64,000 nt of DNA from Symsagittifera roscoffensis (Eukaryota > Xenacoelomorpha > Acoela > Convolutidae), in assembly GCF_963678635.1 (NCBI RefSeq), contig NC_087067.1, forward strand, positions 33,578,401 through 33,642,400, given 5' to 3'. Within the stretch, counting starts at the first letter, position 1; each line of letters begins with the position of its first letter. The notes below the pieces were generated by a model. It saw only the letters and a program-made list of their open reading frames with translations, did not search any database and was not told the DNA's origin. Positions 61,124 to 64,000 of this stretch are shown piece after piece. Made by a program: the position numbers and the translations under genes.

Positions 61124-62270
61124 TTTATTTAAAGCAAAAGTAATTCTTTTACTTTTATGCGCTAAGAGTTATTGCTGTTTAAAGTTCGGTGATGTCAAAA
61201 AGTTAAGCCTATTCGAGCGTGGTGCAAAAATTTTCAATGGATCAAATTTTAGCCAAAACAAAAGAAAACCGAAAAATTTCTTTTGCAGTATCAATTTTGT
61301 GTACAATCAGCTGCTGATAGAACAAAAATAATGGAGATAACTTTTGTGGTCTTTGAGTTATAGCCTTTTGAATTTCGGTGATGTCAAAAAAATAAGCCCA
61401 ATCGAGCCTGGTGAATTGCGCTAACGGCCATAACTTGCCCAAAAATTTTAAAATTTCCAAATTTTATTATTTGGATCACAAGATCATAGTCAAATCTTGA
61501 GGGACTGAGAAAATGAACCAATTTCGTCAGTCCAACACAAAGTTATAAGCTTTTGAAATCTCGGTGATACCAAAAAGTTAAGCCTGATCGAGCGTGGTGC
61601 AAAAAATGAAATTTTCAAAATTTTTTTTTTTTCGTTAAAAGTTCATTTTTTTTCATCTTGTTTCATAAATGTGAGCTCAGGACAATTCCAACGAGCCCAA
61701 AACGGCGTTTGTAGCTCAAGTGTACGTGGAGTAATCATCAGTTGAAAATTTAGGGGGACCCGAATTTCGGCCATTTTGGACGAAAATCGGCCTAAAAGCT
61801 AAGTGCAATTTTTTTTCTTGCATTTTTCAAGAGAATTGGGCTGCCCTCCGCTGTCGCAGAGTGCATTCAAAGAAAACTTATCAAATAGATTTGAATACTT
61901 ACCTATTTAATAAGTTTATCACAACAATTAGGCTAAAAGCAACTGACAGTATCCTGGCTGGTATTCAATCATATGCCACTTACAGTGGATGTGCGGCTAT
62001 CATGCCATAGATGGTCATTCAAGGCACCTTGTACACGCTCCGTAGGTTTTGATCAGCTGATTTGGCCATAAAACACATTGGGCCAAAAAAATTCCAAACA
62101 ATGTCAATTTTCAGTTATTTGTTTGAAATGCATAAATTATAACGTGAGCGTGCAAAATTTTACATGGTATAAGAGCATATTTTTACTCTCGCGCGAGGGC
62201 GAGTGTTTTAAAAGTAATGTACATAGACATAAGCTAGTAAGGAAATAAATGAAAGCGGAGTAACTCAAAT

Positions 62271-62389
62271 GCCTACGACCATACCATGTTGAATGCACCG
62301 GTTCTCGTCCGATCACCGAAGTTAAGCAACATTGGGCCTGGTTAGTACTTGGATGGGAGACCGCCTGGGAACACCAGGTGTTGTAGGCT
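62271..62389 (+). rRNA. 5S rRNA, copy 45
   Basis: Identical to the consensus inside the gene, but its TATA-like box is altered to AATAAA. Confidence 0.97.
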
Positions 62390-63550
62390 TTTATTTAAAG
62401 CAAAAGTAAATATTTTACTTTTATGCGCTAAGAGTTATTGCTGTTTAAATTTCGGTGATGTCAAAAAGTTAAGCCTAATCGAGCGTGGTGCAAAAATTTT
62501 CAATGGGTCAAATTTTGGCCAAAACAAAAGAAAACCGAAAATTTTTTTTTGCAGTATCAATTTTGTGTACAATCAGCTGCTGATAGGTCAAAAATAATGG
62601 AGATAACTTTTGGGGTCTTTGAGTTATAGCCTTTTGAATTTCGGTGATGTCAAAAAAATAAGCCCAATCGAGCCTGGTGAATTGCGCGAACGGCCATAAC
62701 TTGCCCAAAAATTTTAAAATTTCCAAATTTTATTATTTGGATCACAAGATCATAGTCCAATCTTGGGGGACTGAGAAAATGAACCAATTTCGTCGGTCCA
62801 ACACAAAGTTATAAGCTTTTGAAATCTCGGTGATACCAAAAAGTTAAGCCTAATCGAGCGTGGTGCAAAAAATGAAATTTTCAAAATTTTTGTTTTTTTT
62901 TTCGTTCAAAGTTCATTTTTTTTCATCTCGTTTCATAAATTTGAGCTCAGGACAATTCCAACGAGCCCAAAACGACGTTTGTAGCTCAAGTGTACGTGGA
63001 GTAATCATCAGTTGAAAATTTGGGGGGACCCGAATTTCGGCCATTTTGGACGAAAATCGGCCTAAAAGCTAACTTTTACGTTAGTGCAATTTTTTTTCTT
63101 GCATTTTTCAAGAGAATTTGGCTGCCCTCCGCTGTCGCAGAGTGCATTCAAAGAAAACTTATCAAATAGATTTGAATACTTACCTATTTAATAAGTTTAT
63201 CACAACAATTAGGCTAAAAGCAACTGACAGTATCCTGGCTGGTATTCAATCATATGCCACTTACAGTGGATGTGCGCCTATCATGCCATAGATGGTCATT
63301 CAAGGCACCTTGTACACGCTCCATAGGTTTTGACTAGCTGATTTGGCCATAAAACACATTGGGCCAAAAAATTCCAAACAAGGTCAATTTTCAGTATTTT
63401 GTTTGAAATGCATAAATTATAACGTGAGCGTGCAAAATTTTACATGGTATAAGGGCATATTTTTACTCTCGCGCGAGGGCGAGTGTTTTACAAGTAATGT
63501 ACATAGACATAAGCTAGTAAGGATATAAATGAAAGCGGAGTAACTCAAAT

Positions 63551-63669
63551 GCCTACGACCATACCATGTTGAATGCACCGGTTCTCGTCCGATCACCGAA
63601 GTTAAGCAACCTTGGGCCTGGTTAGTACTTAGATGGGAGACCGCCTGGGAACACCAGGTGCTGTAGGCT
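63551..63669 (+). rRNA. 5S rRNA, copy 46
   Basis: Full length; A61C in box A, G81A in box C and T111C. Confidence 0.95.
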
Positions 63670-64000
63670 TTTATTTAAAGCAAAAGTAATTCTTTTACTT
63701 TTATGCGCTAAGAGTTATTGCTGTTTAAAGTTCGGTGATGTCAAAAAGTTAAGCCTAATCGAGCGTGGTGCAAAAATTTTCAATGGGTCAAATTTTGGCC
63801 AAAACAAAAGAAAACCAAATTTTTTTTTGCAGTATCAATTTTGTGTACAATCAGCGGCTGATAGGTCAAAAATAATGGAGATAACTTTTGGGGTCTTTGA
63901 GTTATAGCCTTTTGAATTTCGGTGATTTCAAAAAAATAAGCCCAATCGAGCCTGGTGAATTGCGCGAACGGCCATAACTTGCCTAAAAATTTGAAAATTT

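Larger units (their letters stand above)
29486..64000 (+). repeat. 5S rDNA tandem array, right part
   Basis: This stretch holds 5S copies 19 to 46 in the same orientation as the left part. It resumes the interrupted unit exactly at the target-site duplication. Three units are short because one subrepeat is missing: those of copies 24 and 25 (about 1092 bp) and of copy 42 (1093 bp). The window ends in the spacer after copy 46, inside the second subrepeat. Confidence 0.97.

Noticed and set aside
1-64000. CRISPR-like regular repeats
   Set aside because: The repeats are kilobase-scale rDNA units with a eukaryotic 5S gene, without short direct repeats and unique spacers.

Overview
The window is a eukaryotic, almost certainly metazoan, tandem 5S ribosomal DNA array with one LTR retrotransposon inserted in it. 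I count 46 copies of a 119-nt 5S rRNA gene, all on the + strand, usually 1.24-1.29 kb apart. Forty-five are full length and one has lost its box C. Each 5S copy has a TATA-like box at -27 and a T4 run at its 3' end. The 5S sequence is of animal type, but I cannot name the species or phylum from it.

Each unit reads in this order: 5S gene; a roughly 560-bp AT-rich zone of three diverged ~185-bp subrepeats that carry a short 5S-like core; a T-tract zone; a conserved 117-bp block; a conserved ~250-bp block; a CpG palindrome; the TATA-like box; the next 5S gene. The 117-bp block is the most interesting part. Read on the minus strand it has a strong splice-donor sequence at the top of a 15-bp stem, then a second GC-rich stem-loop and a small third hairpin. 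This layout resembles a spliced-leader (SL) RNA gene, and 5S-SL linkage is known in several trans-splicing animals. The block occurs 46 times. No canonical Sm site is evident, so the call is a candidate only.

Layout: 1-638 is a partial unit; 639-23337 holds 5S copies 1-18; 23338-29485 is a 6148-bp Ty3/gypsy (Metaviridae) element with 201-bp LTRs, a tRNA-Ser-type primer site and a gag-pol of the Mag type; 29486-64000 holds copies 19-46 and ends inside a spacer. The element lies between the minus-strand candidate and the next 5S gene, with a 4-bp target duplication. Its two LTRs read as identical, so it is young, yet its pol is broken by a frame change at a T9 run and by an in-frame TAG.

The array shows concerted evolution: a three-unit (3.84 kb) higher-order duplication, adjacent near-identical unit pairs, variant haplotypes present on both sides of the retrotransposon, and two kinds of ~185-bp deletion that join neighbouring subrepeats. 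Apart from the retrotransposon I see no protein-coding gene; short open frames in the spacers recur only because the spacer recurs.
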